Origin: Artocarpus heterophyllus
Taxonomy: Eukaryota; Streptophyta; Magnoliopsida; Rosales; Moraceae
Length of the DNA: 64,000 nt
Direction of reading: 5' to 3'
NCBI GenBank assembly: GCA_025403435.1
Contig: JAJQZP010000440.1
Span: 496,001-560,000 of the forward strand
This document shows, in pieces, positions 44,548 to 56,802 of the stretch (its first letter is position 1; the number at the start of each line of letters is the position of its first letter). The position numbers and the translations under genes are program-made. The notes under the pieces are model-generated. The model did no database searches. It saw only the letters and a list, made by a program, of their open reading frames with translations, and was not told the DNA's origin.

Positions 44548-46907
44548 TGTAACGCCCCTATGTGGGGGTTAACAGTTTTTAATGAGATAAAATAAAAATA
44601 AATAATAAAAGTAAAACCTTAAAAATAAAATTTGCCCGGGACTTAAATGAAAACTCTCAACTCAAAAATAAAAATATAAACGATAAATAAACCACAGTTT
44701 TAATGTAGCACCTTAAATTTAATAATATAAACTGTTGTCATCATCATTTTAACCCTCAACACATTGTAATACAGTCACAGAAAGTAACAATTGATGCTTA
44801 CATTATCATGAAGAACATTCTCAACGATTGAAGCAGTCCCAATGTAATATAGTTACATCACTTCCTCAACTATATTTCTCGTAGCCACCTCACACTTAGT
44901 GAGTCCTGAAAAGATATAAACATAAGGGTATGAGCAACACTATGCTCAGTAGAGAAAGCCATTACCCACCTTTAGGTTTTTATCATTACCACATTAAAAT
45001 CTGCATGGTTAGTAAGTTACATCATATTCCAGATTATGAGGTTTATTATGATCACATCTTATGGATACCGTAGTTAATCATTACCAAGTGTCATAATTAC
45101 ACATTTATACAAATATTACCAATCATCATTGTTCCTAGGTATCCATGTTAAATTGAGTATCACTCAACTCATCGAAACTCAAATGGGCGCACTTGATCAC
45201 CCTATAAACATTCCAAGGGTGTTCCGGTGAGGGGACATCAAGCCCCGAGTCCTCACCAAATCGATTCCTGTACAGTGTGTTCTGGGACTTTCAACCCAAG
45301 GAAGCGTCATCGCCTTCCCCCTACTTTACCTTTTAGGGTATTCATGCCCAAGGACGTAACCGTCGCCCTTTTCATGTCTCACAATTTCTCTATATTAAAT
45401 CATTATTAATAGAGTTAATTTTCCTAACCATGCTTCTCAATTTATAACATGTGTCAATTCATTATGTTCCTCGCCGTACAATACAAGACGAGTCCATGTC
45501 ATAGTTTCATATGTGATACACATATAATATCAGTTCAACATAGATATATATATATTGCGGCAAAACAATCAATTTTAATTCTATAAAAACCTCACAAAAG
45601 ATGAGTAATAGAATCCCTACCTTTCAAGCTTATCAACAATCTTTTAATCCTGGAATCAGTTAACGTTAGCTCCATACTCCCTTGATCCTAAGGCGTGCAT
45701 AAGGACAATTAAAACTAAAGCACAACATACAACTACATTCATAAATAAATCATGTGTAAACCTATCTTACTAGTATGCCATTAAAGCTTTTATATAAATC
45801 TCTTTCGAATACCACAGTAAACAATTTTTGTCTTAACACAATATAAAATGTGAACAAGTAATCTATATGTTTTAGTCCCTAATAAGATTCATCAATCACT
45901 TAGGATAATATTGGAAAGGTTGCAAGACATTAAAGAATTAGGTGGTGAGCAAAGATGGGTTCTTGGTTCAGGTTAGCAGCTGGTATACCATAACAAACTG
46001 GCAGATTTACTAGTTTCCAATACAAAAATTAAATAATTCTTAGAAAATAAAATACAACTCCGATTTAGGTTTATGATAGCTCGTTAGAAAGCCTAGGATG
46101 CTACTTTTCAAATATGCAAACCAATTCATAAAATTCATTTTAATTTAATCTTAGAATTTCAAGAAATAACCACTGCCCATAGAGGTATTACAAAGTTTAA
46201 CAATATAAATTTTCTGTCTAGGGCATATACACTTAGACTTCATACATATGCTCCAAAATAGCAACAAACATATACTTAGGTTTAAGAACGCAAATTTGAA
46301 TAATCCTTTAGTATAAAAGAAAATTTATAAATGAAAGACTAAATTTGTTCATAAGATTCTAACCTCGGATTATGGTTAGTTGGAAGCTTGAAATGGCTTC
46401 AAACAGGTTCCTTTACTTCGGTATGACTGAAATTCTTACTCAAATGGAGGTGATGGTGGCTGATTTTTATGGCTGCCTTGAAGAAGTTCTCTAAGTATTT
46501 TGCTTCAGCAAAGAAATGAGAAGAAGAGTGTGGGAACCGTGGAAGAGAAAGGAAGAAAAGATGAAGTCTTTGAAAAGAAGTGATAGAAACAATTATAGAG
46601 GAGACATGCTTCAGCATGTCACGGAGGAAATAAAGAAAATGAGGGTCAAGAGTAGTTGGAAAAGATATCCTTATGTCTCATCTAAAGACTTTAACACACA
46701 TAATGCCAATATGACATTTTTGAGATTTATTAGAAGTTCTAAGGCTTTTTAGTAATCATACTAAATAAATATAGGAGAATTTTAGAAAACTTAAAAATAG
46801 ATAAAAATAAATATTATAAAATAAATTTAAATGAAGCAATTTTTTTTTATACATTAAAAATTAATTTAATTACCTCAATACCCGTTAGGAGAATAACGGG
46901 TGTCACA
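44548..46907 (-). repeat. Cargo element 3' LTR
   Basis: On plus it begins TGTAACGCCCC and ends AACGGGTGTCACA. Small open frames inside (for example 45227-45409 and 46516-46752) recur in every LTR copy of the family and are not convincing genes. Confidence 0.95.
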
Positions 46908-46922
46908 GCTCTACCCCCCTTA
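46908..46922 (-). other. Cargo element polypurine tract
   Basis: The minus strand reads AAGGGGGGTAGAGC directly before the LTR start TGTGACACCC, as in plant gypsy elements of the Tekay/Del type. Confidence 0.85.
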
Positions 46923-47580
46923 AAGAAATTTCGTCCTCGAAATTTCAATTCTAGCAATACTAGTAAAAATTATGATTCCACTATGATTCCAATTCTGAGT
47001 CTAAACCGTTAATGTTGTTTGTCCTCCAAATTTAAGTTATCGTATCTCCACTTATTTACTTGCATAATAAATCTTACTCCTAAATCCCTCAATGAGAGTA
47101 TTTCTGACAAGTTTCAACTTATAACACCGTATAATAGTCTAAGAATCTGATCAGGCATACATATTGACCATACCATGATTCCAGTCCTTCATTGTCCATG
47201 GACCGTGATTTATAATCACATTTAAGGAGATTGCCAGAGAAATTTTATATACTTCATCTTTAGGTTCCTTTTCCTTTTTGAGTAAGGAAAAGTCAAATAT
47301 ATTTGATTTCATACCTCAACTAATAAACTAAAACATAATCATAAAACATATATCACAAACACTTATATTCAAAACCATACATTAAACTTATTCATAGAGA
47401 TATTAAACGGAATCTCAGAGTTGCAAACATACCCGACATATTTTTCATTAAACAGCTATCCTCATGACACAAACATTCAATCCAAATAATATACTCATAT
47501 TTCATATGGAATATCCCCATAACTGACTCTGGTACTTCCACATAATATTAACAGAATATTACACATTACAAACATAATAC

Positions 47581-47740
47581 GGATACGTTTCGAGAGTACA
47601 AGGCACTCCGTATACCAGCTATCCATATCATGCATGCTTAGAGGATACAAAAACATCGATAAACAAAAGATCAGACCTTAAGAAGGATGCGTTTCGAGAG
47701 CATCAAGTACTCCGTATCCAGCCATCCCGGCATTAGGCTC
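47581..47740 (-). repeat. Imperfect direct repeat in cargo element 3' region
   Basis: Two ~45-base units about 105 bp apart share GCGTTTCGAGAG/ACGTTTCGAGAG and ACTCCGTAT. They lie between the LOG-like stop codon and the polypurine tract. Confidence 0.65.
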
Positions 47741-47862
47741 AATGAATCTAAAAGATTGAACAACAACGTACCACAAGAAACACAGAATACAAGGCAAACG
47801 GTTATTCGTAACACACGAAATACGGACACACATGCCTACATGCCAAAGATAAAACAAAAAGA

Positions 47863-48552
47863 TTACAGATGGAGATTCAAATCAATTGGCCGCTCCCGGC
47901 TTTCCTTTTCCCATTCAAGCTTGGATGTTGCAGTGTCGGATTCTGGATGTATGATTTGCATTTTATCTATCAATTCCTCAGCTGTTGAAGCAGTGACAAA
48001 GATTTGTCTCTCCGATTCTGTAGTGATGTTTTCTTCCACAGCATAATCTAGAAATTTCAAAAGACCGTCATAAAAACCATTTACATTCAGCAGTCCCAAA
48101 GGTTTGGAATAAAAGCCCAACAATTGCCCACAAGCAACTATAAATATTTCCTCAAGAGTACCTAGACCACCAGGTAATGCTATAAAAGCATCAGAATTAT
48201 AGATTAAGTCTTTAAAATTTTTAGGGATACTCCTGACTCCTTCTCCCTTACCTATGGCTTCCTTACAAAGGTTTCCTTCAACTGGAATATGAGGCCAAAT
48301 TCTTACATCAGTAGCGTCGCTAGACCTAGCTGCTAGTGCCATATTTACCATCATTTTTATACTACCACCCCCATAGATTATGTTAATCTTCTTGCGTGCT
48401 AGGACTTGCCCTAAGTGATTTGCAGCTTCTAAATAAGCTTTATCTTTTCCAAAGCTGGAACCACAAAAGACACAGACATTCTTTATTTTCTTCGTGGACT
48501 GGGAGGTAGACATATTTGGTTTATAGAAGTGGTTGCTTAATGTCTGCTCCAC
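47863..48552 (-). CDS. LOG-like protein in retroelement (cytokinin-activating enzyme family)
   Basis: 229 codons, uninterrupted and intronless, whereas plant LOG genes normally have several introns. LOG enzymes release active cytokinin base from its riboside 5'-monophosphate in the cytosol and nucleus. Visible family features: CVFCGSS (27-33), a Rossmann-like YGGGSI (60-65), DAFIALPGGLGTLEE (121-135) containing the PGGxGTxxE signature, then GLLNVNGFYDGLLKFLD. Length is slightly above the usual ~215 residues because of about 20 extra N-terminal residues. The conserved Arg-Lys pair of the MHxRKxxM motif is replaced (Asn112, Phe113), and GLMG after GGGSI reads KMMV, so activity is uncertain. An mRNA capture is likely. 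The internal ATG at codon 14 could be an alternative start. Confidence 0.88.
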   Translation of the reverse strand: MEQTLSNHFYKPNMSTSQSTKKIKNVCVFCGSSFGKDKAYLEAANHLGQVLARKKINIIYGGGSIKMMVNMALAARSSDATDVRIWPHIPVEGNLCKEAIGKGEGVRSIPKNFKDLIYNSDAFIALPGGLGTLEEIFIVACGQLLGFYSKPLGLLNVNGFYDGLLKFLDYAVEENITTESERQIFVTASTAEELIDKMQIIHPESDTATSKLEWEKESRERPIDLNLHL

Positions 48553-49156
48553 TTAGACTTCGGGTTCTACATGAGTTTTTAAAGATGAGAAATATACAAA
48601 AAGGGCTAAAGAGATAGACGAGTAGGTAATGAAAAGGTAATCCAAAGATTTAAACAAAATCTTGTGCGGATAAGAAAGTAAGATAAGGTGATTGATAGTT
48701 TACAGAAAATCTGATTCACTTTTTGAAAAAGATTAGACTCTAATTGTATAACTTTTGACAATTGAGAACAATTCGACAGAAGACCCTCATGACACAACTG
48801 TAGACTTTTTGACAAATATACACCAAGTCTAGAAATTTAATATAAACGACAAATACTGTAGAACTTTTGAAATTTGAGACACAAATCTTGAAATATCTGG
48901 ATAAGCTTTTCAAAATTCAAACATATTACTGTATCGTATGTAACGTGTCTGATAAGATAATATATTTTATTATATATATATTTAAGAAAATCATAAATTA
49001 AATAAGATATTAACACTTACTGTATCAATCTAATAATCACAATTATTTCAAACACAAAAGCAAATATTCTGAGTAAAAGAAAAACACAAACTGTTGAACA
49101 TCAGCTAAAACTGCTTCAAATAAGCAAAGACTAAATAACCTTTATAGTGCGATGAC
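48553..49156 (-). other. Spacer between the two cargo frames
   Basis: AT-rich, without a recognisable gene. The 69-codon frame at 48815-48606 looks random. A promoter for the LOG-like frame cannot be identified. Confidence 0.5.
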
Positions 49157-49678
49157 TTATTCCCCATCCAGTTTTCTTATGGCTTGGCAAACAGGATCTA
49201 GAAATACCATATTCCTGAGGCGTTGTCTTTCTGTATAAAATTTAGGCCAGAGTTTAAAAATAGCTCCTTGAACATATCCACTAGGGTGACCGTGAAGAGG
49301 AGGATGGATGCTATCCAAGTTCTCCTTTGAAAGTCCATCCCTACAAAACCTTATTTTATCCTCTCTATTCGTAGACATATAACCAGGTGAAGTACATTTA
49401 CCGTTACAATTTTGTCTTCCACATTTGTTACAAGTGACCACGATGGCACGAGCTCTTCTTTTCATTGCACTACGACTGGTACCTGTTCCTGGTAAACCAA
49501 CATCTTGACTAAAGTCACTCGGACGGATTTTCCCCTCTATTAACATTCTCACATCACAAGGGATACCAAAACGCATAAGAATCCACAACCGAGTAATTCT
49601 AGCCTTGTATTTCTTTCTGAGAATCTTTTGGGAGAGTGATGGGAAATACTTTCTCAGGTGTTGGTACTTTAGGTCCAT
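49157..49678 (-). CDS. Basic cysteine-rich protein, betaflexivirus NABP-like
   Basis: 173 codons, intact. Not a retroelement domain I know. Residues 66-95 show a Gly-Ser/Thr segment, the basic run KRRAR (73-77) and a zinc-finger-like C83-x2-C86-x4-C91-x3-C95, preceded by an Arg/Lys-rich, partly hydrophobic N-terminus and followed by a Pro-Gly turn. This order (hydrophobic helix, Gly-Ser, KRRAR, then C-x2-C-x-R) is what I know from the small nucleic-acid-binding proteins of carlaviruses and vitiviruses, which often suppress RNA silencing. The relationship is a pattern-level inference. The N-terminal ~40 and C-terminal ~50 residues make it longer than those proteins. A host zinc-finger protein is an alternative. 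Confidence 0.5.
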   Translation of the reverse strand: MDLKYQHLRKYFPSLSQKILRKKYKARITRLWILMRFGIPCDVRMLIEGKIRPSDFSQDVGLPGTGTSRSAMKRRARAIVVTCNKCGRQNCNGKCTSPGYMSTNREDKIRFCRDGLSKENLDSIHPPLHGHPSGYVQGAIFKLWPKFYTERQRLRNMVFLDPVCQAIRKLDGE

Positions 49679-51147
49679 GATGAGATGAAAGAAGAGTAAA
49701 TAGAAAGGAAAAATTAAGATAGTAAATTACAGAATCCTAGAATTCCTTCTTCTTTTAGAGAAAAAGAAGAATTTTTAATGAAAAAGAAGAGGATTTGCGA
49801 TTTAGAGAGAAAATAACAAATTAAGAGAGAAAAAGTGAACTCGGAGAAATAAGGTCTTACGCACAGTAAACGTATATGTAAACAATAATTAAACCACTGT
49901 ATATGACACGTATAGAGACCACGTGGGAGAGACAGTGTGAATCAAACTGATTTAAGATTTGAACTAGGCCCAAATATTCTTAGTTGAAAATGGTCAGGTT
50001 GTTTCGGGCCTTAACACATTTAGAACAAGTTAAATAACAAACATAAAATTGAAAACCAATTTGTATGAATCTTAAACCCAATTCAAAGCCCACTATAGAT
50101 AAAGTTAATTATGAACAACAAATCTAATTTAACGACAACAAGGATCTTCCTGAATGATATTTAAAATCATTTCATAACAACATAATCTTCCAGCAACTCG
50201 AATAATTTTGTTTTAATCAAAACCTTATTGAACAATACATACACCCATATGTTATTCATAATACTTAACATCTATCAATGGATTCATCATCATTGCTACC
50301 AAGGGTTTAGAATGTGACTAACCTTGAAATCAATACGATTTACGTCTTTCAACGTAGACCATATCAACGAACAAAGACACTTGATGTTACTACTTAAGAA
50401 CATCTACAATCCTCACAATTCTACTTATACAATATATAATTTCCTCATATAACAAAACCTTAGGTAACCAAAAGATTCACTGATACACTTAAATACAATG
50501 TACGTAACGAAATATTCCAATTTTGAGATTCATGCATTCTAGACTTTACACAGTCTCAACAGACCAAAAGTCTAACATTTATCTCTCTCAAAATTCAATA
50601 CCATGATTCCCAACTTATATCATATTCCTCAAATATATAGAACTTTTAAGAAAAGATATTGATACTTATGTGCTCCATCGAATCCATACATAATCATTAC
50701 TTAGGTTTGAATCAATTACGAAAAATTTGGCATATCTATGTCAAACTTTAAAATCAATAAATCAAGCCTTATATTTCTTATTGTTTTTCACGAGACAAAA
50801 GGCTTTTAAATCCTCGTATCTATACGAATTCTCATCGTTTATACGAATTAGATATGCTTATAGATCCAAATATTATACGAATCTCTCATAAGCATTCTAC
50901 TTATAAACTCATTCCATATAATTATCATTCCCTCATAACTATTAATACTTTCCTTCTATATAATTATCGTACTCATATAACTATTAATATTTTCATTCTA
51001 TGGCCTTTCCATGTTACATCCTTCTAGACTGTATAAATCAATGTGAAGGTTCATTTTGATGATGACAATGAAAATTCAGTTTCAAAACCATCTCAAAAAT
51101 ATATTTTTTTAAAGTGGTGCTACACTCCCTAGGTTAACCGAACCTAG
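49679..51147 (-). other. Cargo element 5' leader
   Basis: About 1.47 kb between primer site and first frame with no sizeable coding sequence. It contains a short direct repeat at about 50915-51000 (TATAATTATCxTxCTCATAA type). In a non-autonomous element this is where packaging signals would be expected. Confidence 0.5.
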
Positions 51148-51159
51148 GCTCTGATACCA
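51148..51159 (-). other. Cargo element primer binding site (tRNA-iMet)
   Basis: The minus strand reads TGGTATCAGAGC, a perfect initiator-Met tRNA complement, seven bases inside the LTR at 51167. Confidence 0.92.
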
Positions 51160-51166
51160 AAAATTC

Positions 51167-53526
51167 TGTAACGCCCCTATGTGGGGGTTAACAGTTTTTA
51201 ATGAGATAAAATAAAAATAAATAATAAAAGTAAAACCTTAAAAATAAAATTTGCCCGGGACTTAAATGAAAACTCTCAACTCAAAAATAAAAATATAAAC
51301 GATAAATAAACCACAGTTTTAATGTAGCACCTTAAATTTAATAATATAAACTGTTGTCATCATCATTTTAACCCTCAACACATTGTAATACAGTCACAGA
51401 AAGTAACAATTGATGCTTACATTATCATGAAGAACATTCTCAACGATTGAAGCAGTCCCAATGTAATATAGTTACATCACTTCCTCAACTATATTTCTCG
51501 TAGCCACCTCACACTTAGTGAGTCCTGAAAAGATATAAACATAAGGGTATGAGCAACACTATGCTCAGTAGAGAAAGCCATTACCCACCTTTAGGTTTTT
51601 ATCATTACCACATTAAAATCTGCATGGTTAGTAAGTTACATCATATTCCAGATTATGAGGTTTATTATGATCACATCTTATGGATACCGTAGTTAATCAT
51701 TACCAAGTGTCATAATTACACATTTATACAAATATTACCAATCATCATTGTTCCTAGGTATCCATGTTAAATTGAGTATCACTCAACTCATCGAAACTCA
51801 AATGGGCGCACTTGATCACCCTATAAACATTCCAAGGGTGTTCCGGTGAGGGGACATCAAGCCCCGAGTCCTCACCAAATCGATTCCTGTACAGTGTGTT
51901 CTGGGACTTTCAACCCAAGGAAGCGTCATCGCCTTCCCCCTACTTTACCTTTTAGGGTATTCATGCCCAAGGACGTAACCGTCGCCCTTTTCATGTCTCA
52001 CAATTTCTCTATATTAAATCATTATTAATAGAGTTAATTTTCCTAACCATGCTTCTCAATTTATAACATGTGTCAATTCATTATGTTCCTCGCCGTACAA
52101 TACAAGACGAGTCCATGTCATAGTTTCATATGTGATACACATATAATATCAGTTCAACATAGATATATATATATTGCGGCAAAACAATCAATTTTAATTC
52201 TATAAAAACCTCACAAAAGATGAGTAATAGAATCCCTACCTTTCAAGCTTATCAACAATCTTTTAATCCTGGAATCAGTTAACGTTAGCTCCATACTCCC
52301 TTGATCCTAAGGCGTGCATAAGGACAATTAAAACTAAAGCACAACATACAACTACATTCATAAATAAATCATGTGTAAACCTATCTTACTAGTATGCCAT
52401 TAAAGCTTTTATATAAATCTCTTTCGAATACCACAGTAAACAATTTTTGTCTTAACACAATATAAAATGTGAACAAGTAATCTATATGTTTTAGTCCCTA
52501 ATAAGATTCATCAATCACTTAGGATAATATTGGAAAGGTTGCAAGACATTAAAGAATTAGGTGGTGAGCAAAGATGGGTTCTTGGTTCAGGTTAGCAGCT
52601 GGTATACCATAACAAACTGGCAGATTTACTAGTTTCCAATACAAAAATTAAATAATTCTTAGAAAATAAAATACAACTCCGATTTAGGTTTATGATAGCT
52701 CGTTAGAAAGCCTAGGATGCTACTTTTCAAATATGCAAACCAATTCATAAAATTCATTTTAATTTAATCTTAGAATTTCAAGAAATAACCACTGCCCATA
52801 GAGGTATTACAAAGTTTAACAATATAAATTTTCTGTCTAGGGCATATACACTTAGACTTCATACATATGCTCCAAAATAGCAACAAACATATACTTAGGT
52901 TTAAGAACGCAAATTTGAATAATCCTTTAGTATAAAAGAAAATTTATAAATGAAAGACTAAATTTGTTCATAAGATTCTAACCTCGGATTATGGTTAGTT
53001 GGAAGCTTGAAATGGCTTCAAACAGGTTCCTTTACTTCGGTATGACTGAAATTCTTACTCAAATGGAGGTGATGGTGGCTGATTTTTATGGCTGCCTTGA
53101 AGAAGTTCTCTAAGTATTTTGCTTCAGCAAAGAAATGAGAAGAAGAGTGTGGGAACCGTGGAAGAGAAAGGAAGAAAAGATGAAGTCTTTGAAAAGAAGT
53201 GATAGAAACAATTATAGAGGAGACATGCTTCAGCATGTCACGGAGGAAATAAAGAAAATGAGGGTCAAGAGTAGTTGGAAAAGATATCCTTATGTCTCAT
53301 CTAAAGACTTTAACACACATAATGCCAATATGACATTTTTGAGATTTATTAGAAGTTCTAAGGCTTTTTAGTAATCATACTAAATAAATATAGGAGAATT
53401 TTAGAAAACTTAAAAATAGATAAAAATAAATATTATAAAATAAATTTAAATGAAGCAATTTTTTTTTATACATTAAAAATTAATTTAATTACCTCAATAC
53501 CCGTTAGGAGAATAACGGGTGTCACA
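51167..53526 (-). repeat. Cargo element 5' LTR
   Basis: 2360 bp, the same length as the 3' LTR and identical in the parts compared. Unlike the short LTRs of TRIM elements, these are long. Confidence 0.95.
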
Positions 53527-56500
53527 GATAAGCATAAAGTATTTATTATTTTTCAGGAGTTTCAACTTGCTCTAAATTTATAATCTTTATGATGCTTTAA
53601 AGTTATGTATGCCTTAGAGTTATATTCTTGACGATGACAAGAATTTTATTGCATATTTTCTTATTTTTTATAACATATATGATGTCATGATAATTCATGT
53701 GCAACATTTTTATTATAACATTAAGAAACTAGATAATATAAAGTGTCCAAAAGAATAATGTGTAAATTAATATTTTTTGGGCTCATGGGAGCAAACATTA
53801 TTGTTGTATATAAATAACTATGTATTATAACTTATATTATATTATATATATATGCTGAGTTATAATCATAATATACATATATATATATATATATATATTA
53901 ACATCTAAACTAATTGCCGTGTATGATTGAAAAAAAAAAGAAAAAAAAAGAAAACCTAATTAGATTAGATGACACTCTTCTAAAAACTAGGAAAAAACCT
54001 AATTAGATAAGGATTACATTCATTTAAAAGAAGGAAAAACCTAATTAGATTAGAATTAGGGTTTGCTACACTCATCTAATCTCTTCTCTCTCATAAACTA
54101 TAAATATAACTTTAACTATCAAAGTCTTTATTCTCCTAATTTTTAGCTAAAGAAAATTCTCTCCCTCACTTCTCTCAAAAATCTCTCTAAGAAAGCCTCC
54201 ACTATCTATTTAATTCTTAATGCCAAAAATTCATTACTCTTATTTACTTTCAAGTGAAAGTAGAGGGAATTCTTTTTAGAGATTTTGTGTACAAGTTTTC
54301 GTATTTGTTGAACAAAGCATAAGAATTTAAGTTATGGTTTTGAATTTTATGATTGATATGTATTATTTTGTGATATTTATTGAGAGCAAACATTATTGTT
54401 ATGCATAAATAATTATGTATTATAAATTATATTATATATTATGTTATAATTATATAATATTATATTATTGCATATACATATATGTTGAGCTATAATCGTA
54501 TGTTATATTATATTTTATTATATTATATTAACATATAAACTAATTGCTGTGTATGATTGAAATGAAAAAAAAGAAAAAAAAAGAGAAAACCTAATTAGAT
54601 TAGGATTACACTCATCTAAAAAAAGAGAAAAACCTAATTAGATTAGGATTACACTCATTTAAAAAAAGGGGTAATCTAATTAGATTAAGATTAGGGTTTT
54701 TTACACTCATTTAATCTCTTCTTTCTTATAAACCAATAAATATACCTTTAATCCACTAAAGCCTTCATTCTACTTAATTTCTAGCCAAAGAAAATTCTCT
54801 CCCTCACCCCTCTCACAAATCTCTTTAAGAAAGCCTTCATCATCTCTTCAATTCTCTAAACTAAAAATTCATTACTCTTATTTACTTTGAAGCGAAAGTA
54901 AAAGAAATTCTTTTTGAAGATTTTGTGTGCTAGTCTTCGTATTTGTTGAAGAAAATATAAGAATTTAAGATATGGTTTAAAGGTTTTCATGGTTTTGAAT
55001 TTTATGATTGATATGTATTGTTTTGTGATAAACTTTATTAGAGAACTATTCTTTTATGTTGTGAATGTGTAAGCTGTATGTTTTTATAAAAAATAAATTA
55101 TTTTGTATATTACTTTGACTATAACAATGTTATTTATGGTTGAAAATATTTATGTTCTTATGATATCATGAAATTTCATGAAAATAAGATTTTGTTATTA
55201 GAGTGTGATATGAGAATTTTAGGGTTTTCAGTTAGTCGGTAAGGTTGTTGTAATGTTTTGAAATCAAATGATTTTATTTTGCTGCAATTTTTGGATATGA
55301 TGTGTATGTATATGTCACCAATATTTGGGATTTGTTATAAATTTTTGTTCAAAATATTTTTAAGGTTATGAGCTTCTAATCAAATACTTCTCATGAAATT
55401 TTATTTGTTGATAGATTTATGTTTATGTTTTGTAGAGTCTGTTTCATAGGACAAAATATGTCTTTTGATTCTGTAAAAAATTATGAATCATTGTTGACAT
55501 GTTAAATAAGTGTCTATAAATTTTTAACATCATATTTTTATTATGTTTTAAGATAAAATTCGTTGATTGCCAAGTACTCAGTGGTTATAAATGTCTGTCT
55601 GATGTGCTATATATAATTCGTGAGAAACATAAATTTATTATTTTTAAATGTGTTAAGCATAATTTATTATTTTTTTAACTTTTATTTATATGTTAAGCAT
55701 GTCATATGAAACGTTTAGAAACATATATCATACATATTCGATTTTATAAAAGTATTTGAATGAATGTGTTTGCTGTGTAGCATGTCTGGTGTTAATTTGA
55801 ACATGTGTTTCGAATTACTTCAAATTTTTTTGAAGCTAAATTTTGGATATGTTATGACTTTATGTGTTTATTATGTGTAATAATTTTTATAAATTATTTT
55901 ATAACATAAATAATTTAATACACAATTTTTAATTAGGAATGGTCACTAACCAGGCTTTGCTAGCAAATTTTGTAGTATTAATTTTATGATTTATTTTAAT
56001 CAACAAATGACATTTTTATGGCTAAAGAACAATCTGAGCATTATATATATATGTTAACTTTATTCCTGCAAATTTTCATGCTCAAATTGAACGTGAATTA
56101 AAATATATAGGGTTATGAATCTTTAAAGGTCCATTTGTTATCATTACTGATAGAATTACTTGAATGTTTTAAAAAATTAGAAAAAGGTATTTTGGATTAA
56201 TATTTTAAAGATGTTTATATATTTAGCTATGTTAAAGAATAATTCTTACACTTTATTCATGCTTATAAGTTGAGATTAATTTCTAAGTGATTAAAGGTCA
56301 AGTTTTCTTTCTTTATGTTTCTTGACTCTAAGTGCATGTTTGTGACTCAAAGATGCTTTGTTTCGTTAAGAATGATGTATGATGATGTAATATGATATTA
56401 AATGATATTATAAACATGATATTAATTTCGTGTTTTATATGAATGTTTGATATGAACACTTCAAAAAGCGAACACACTGAGAACCACAGTAACGTCACCC

Positions 56501-56802
56501 GCTATAAGGTTTAGTAAGCAAGCAAGTCAAATAAGTACATTCTCACTTGCAACATGATAAAAGTTTACGAAAAAGTTTTGAGAATGTATTTTATGACAAT
56601 TTTTAAGTTTGTTTTTACGTATTGTCTTCTCATGAAAACTCTTGTTGCAACAAGAAGGTTTAGCAGATGTTTTAATGACAAGGTATGTTAAAGGTATATA
56701 TGTGTATATCTATCACTTAATTAAGCGTTGTACATCGTATGTTTATATTTATGATGTCCCGTAAGATTTAGACTTGTCATGTTTAGTATGAGACTAGCTA
56801 CC
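53527..56802 (+). repeat. Old long LTR, continued, with duplicated promoter region
   Basis: Continues the LTR begun at 44372. A block starting GAGCAAACATTATTGTT at 53789 recurs at 54384 (period about 595). Each copy contains an AT-rich tract, repeats of AACCTAATTAGATTAGGATT, a TATA-like ATAAATATA (near 54108 and 54738) and the leader AAAGAAAATTCTCTCCCTCA. Beyond about 55030 the DNA is AT-rich with no gene. It is interrupted at 56802 by a solo LTR. Confidence 0.65.
53950..54065 (+). repeat. AACCTAATTAGAT repeats, first promoter copy
   Basis: Three ~40-base units with AACCTAATTAGATTAG and ACACTCAT/ACATTCAT upstream of the TATA-like sequence. A comparable set of three occurs at 54587-54710 in the second promoter copy. 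Confidence 0.8.

Larger units (their letters stand above)
44548..53526 (-). mobile_element. Young non-autonomous LTR retroelement carrying a LOG-like gene, TSD GATAA
   Basis: 8979 bp. Two LTRs of 2360 bp each (44548-46907 and 51167-53526) show no difference in the stretches compared, and the flanking GATAA duplications (44543-44547 and 53527-53531) are perfect, so insertion is recent. The primer site and polypurine tract put the sense strand on minus. The 4.26-kb internal region has no gag, protease, integrase or RT. Instead it holds two separate open frames (49678-49157 and 48552-47863) after a leader of about 1.5 kb. The polypurine tract and termini resemble Tekay-type gypsy elements. Mobilisation by such an autonomous partner is an inference. 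Confidence 0.95.

Noticed and set aside
45227..45409. 60-codon frame conserved in three LTR copies (also 51846-52028 and 57861-58046)
   Set aside because: Conservation is explained by LTR homology. No protein family is recognisable, and the frame is antisense to the element.
46399..46752. Overlapping open frames on both strands in the cargo-element LTR, repeated at 53018-53371 and 56956-57333
   Set aside because: They recur only because the LTR recurs. The wording is low complexity and the solo LTR changes it without a protein-like pattern.
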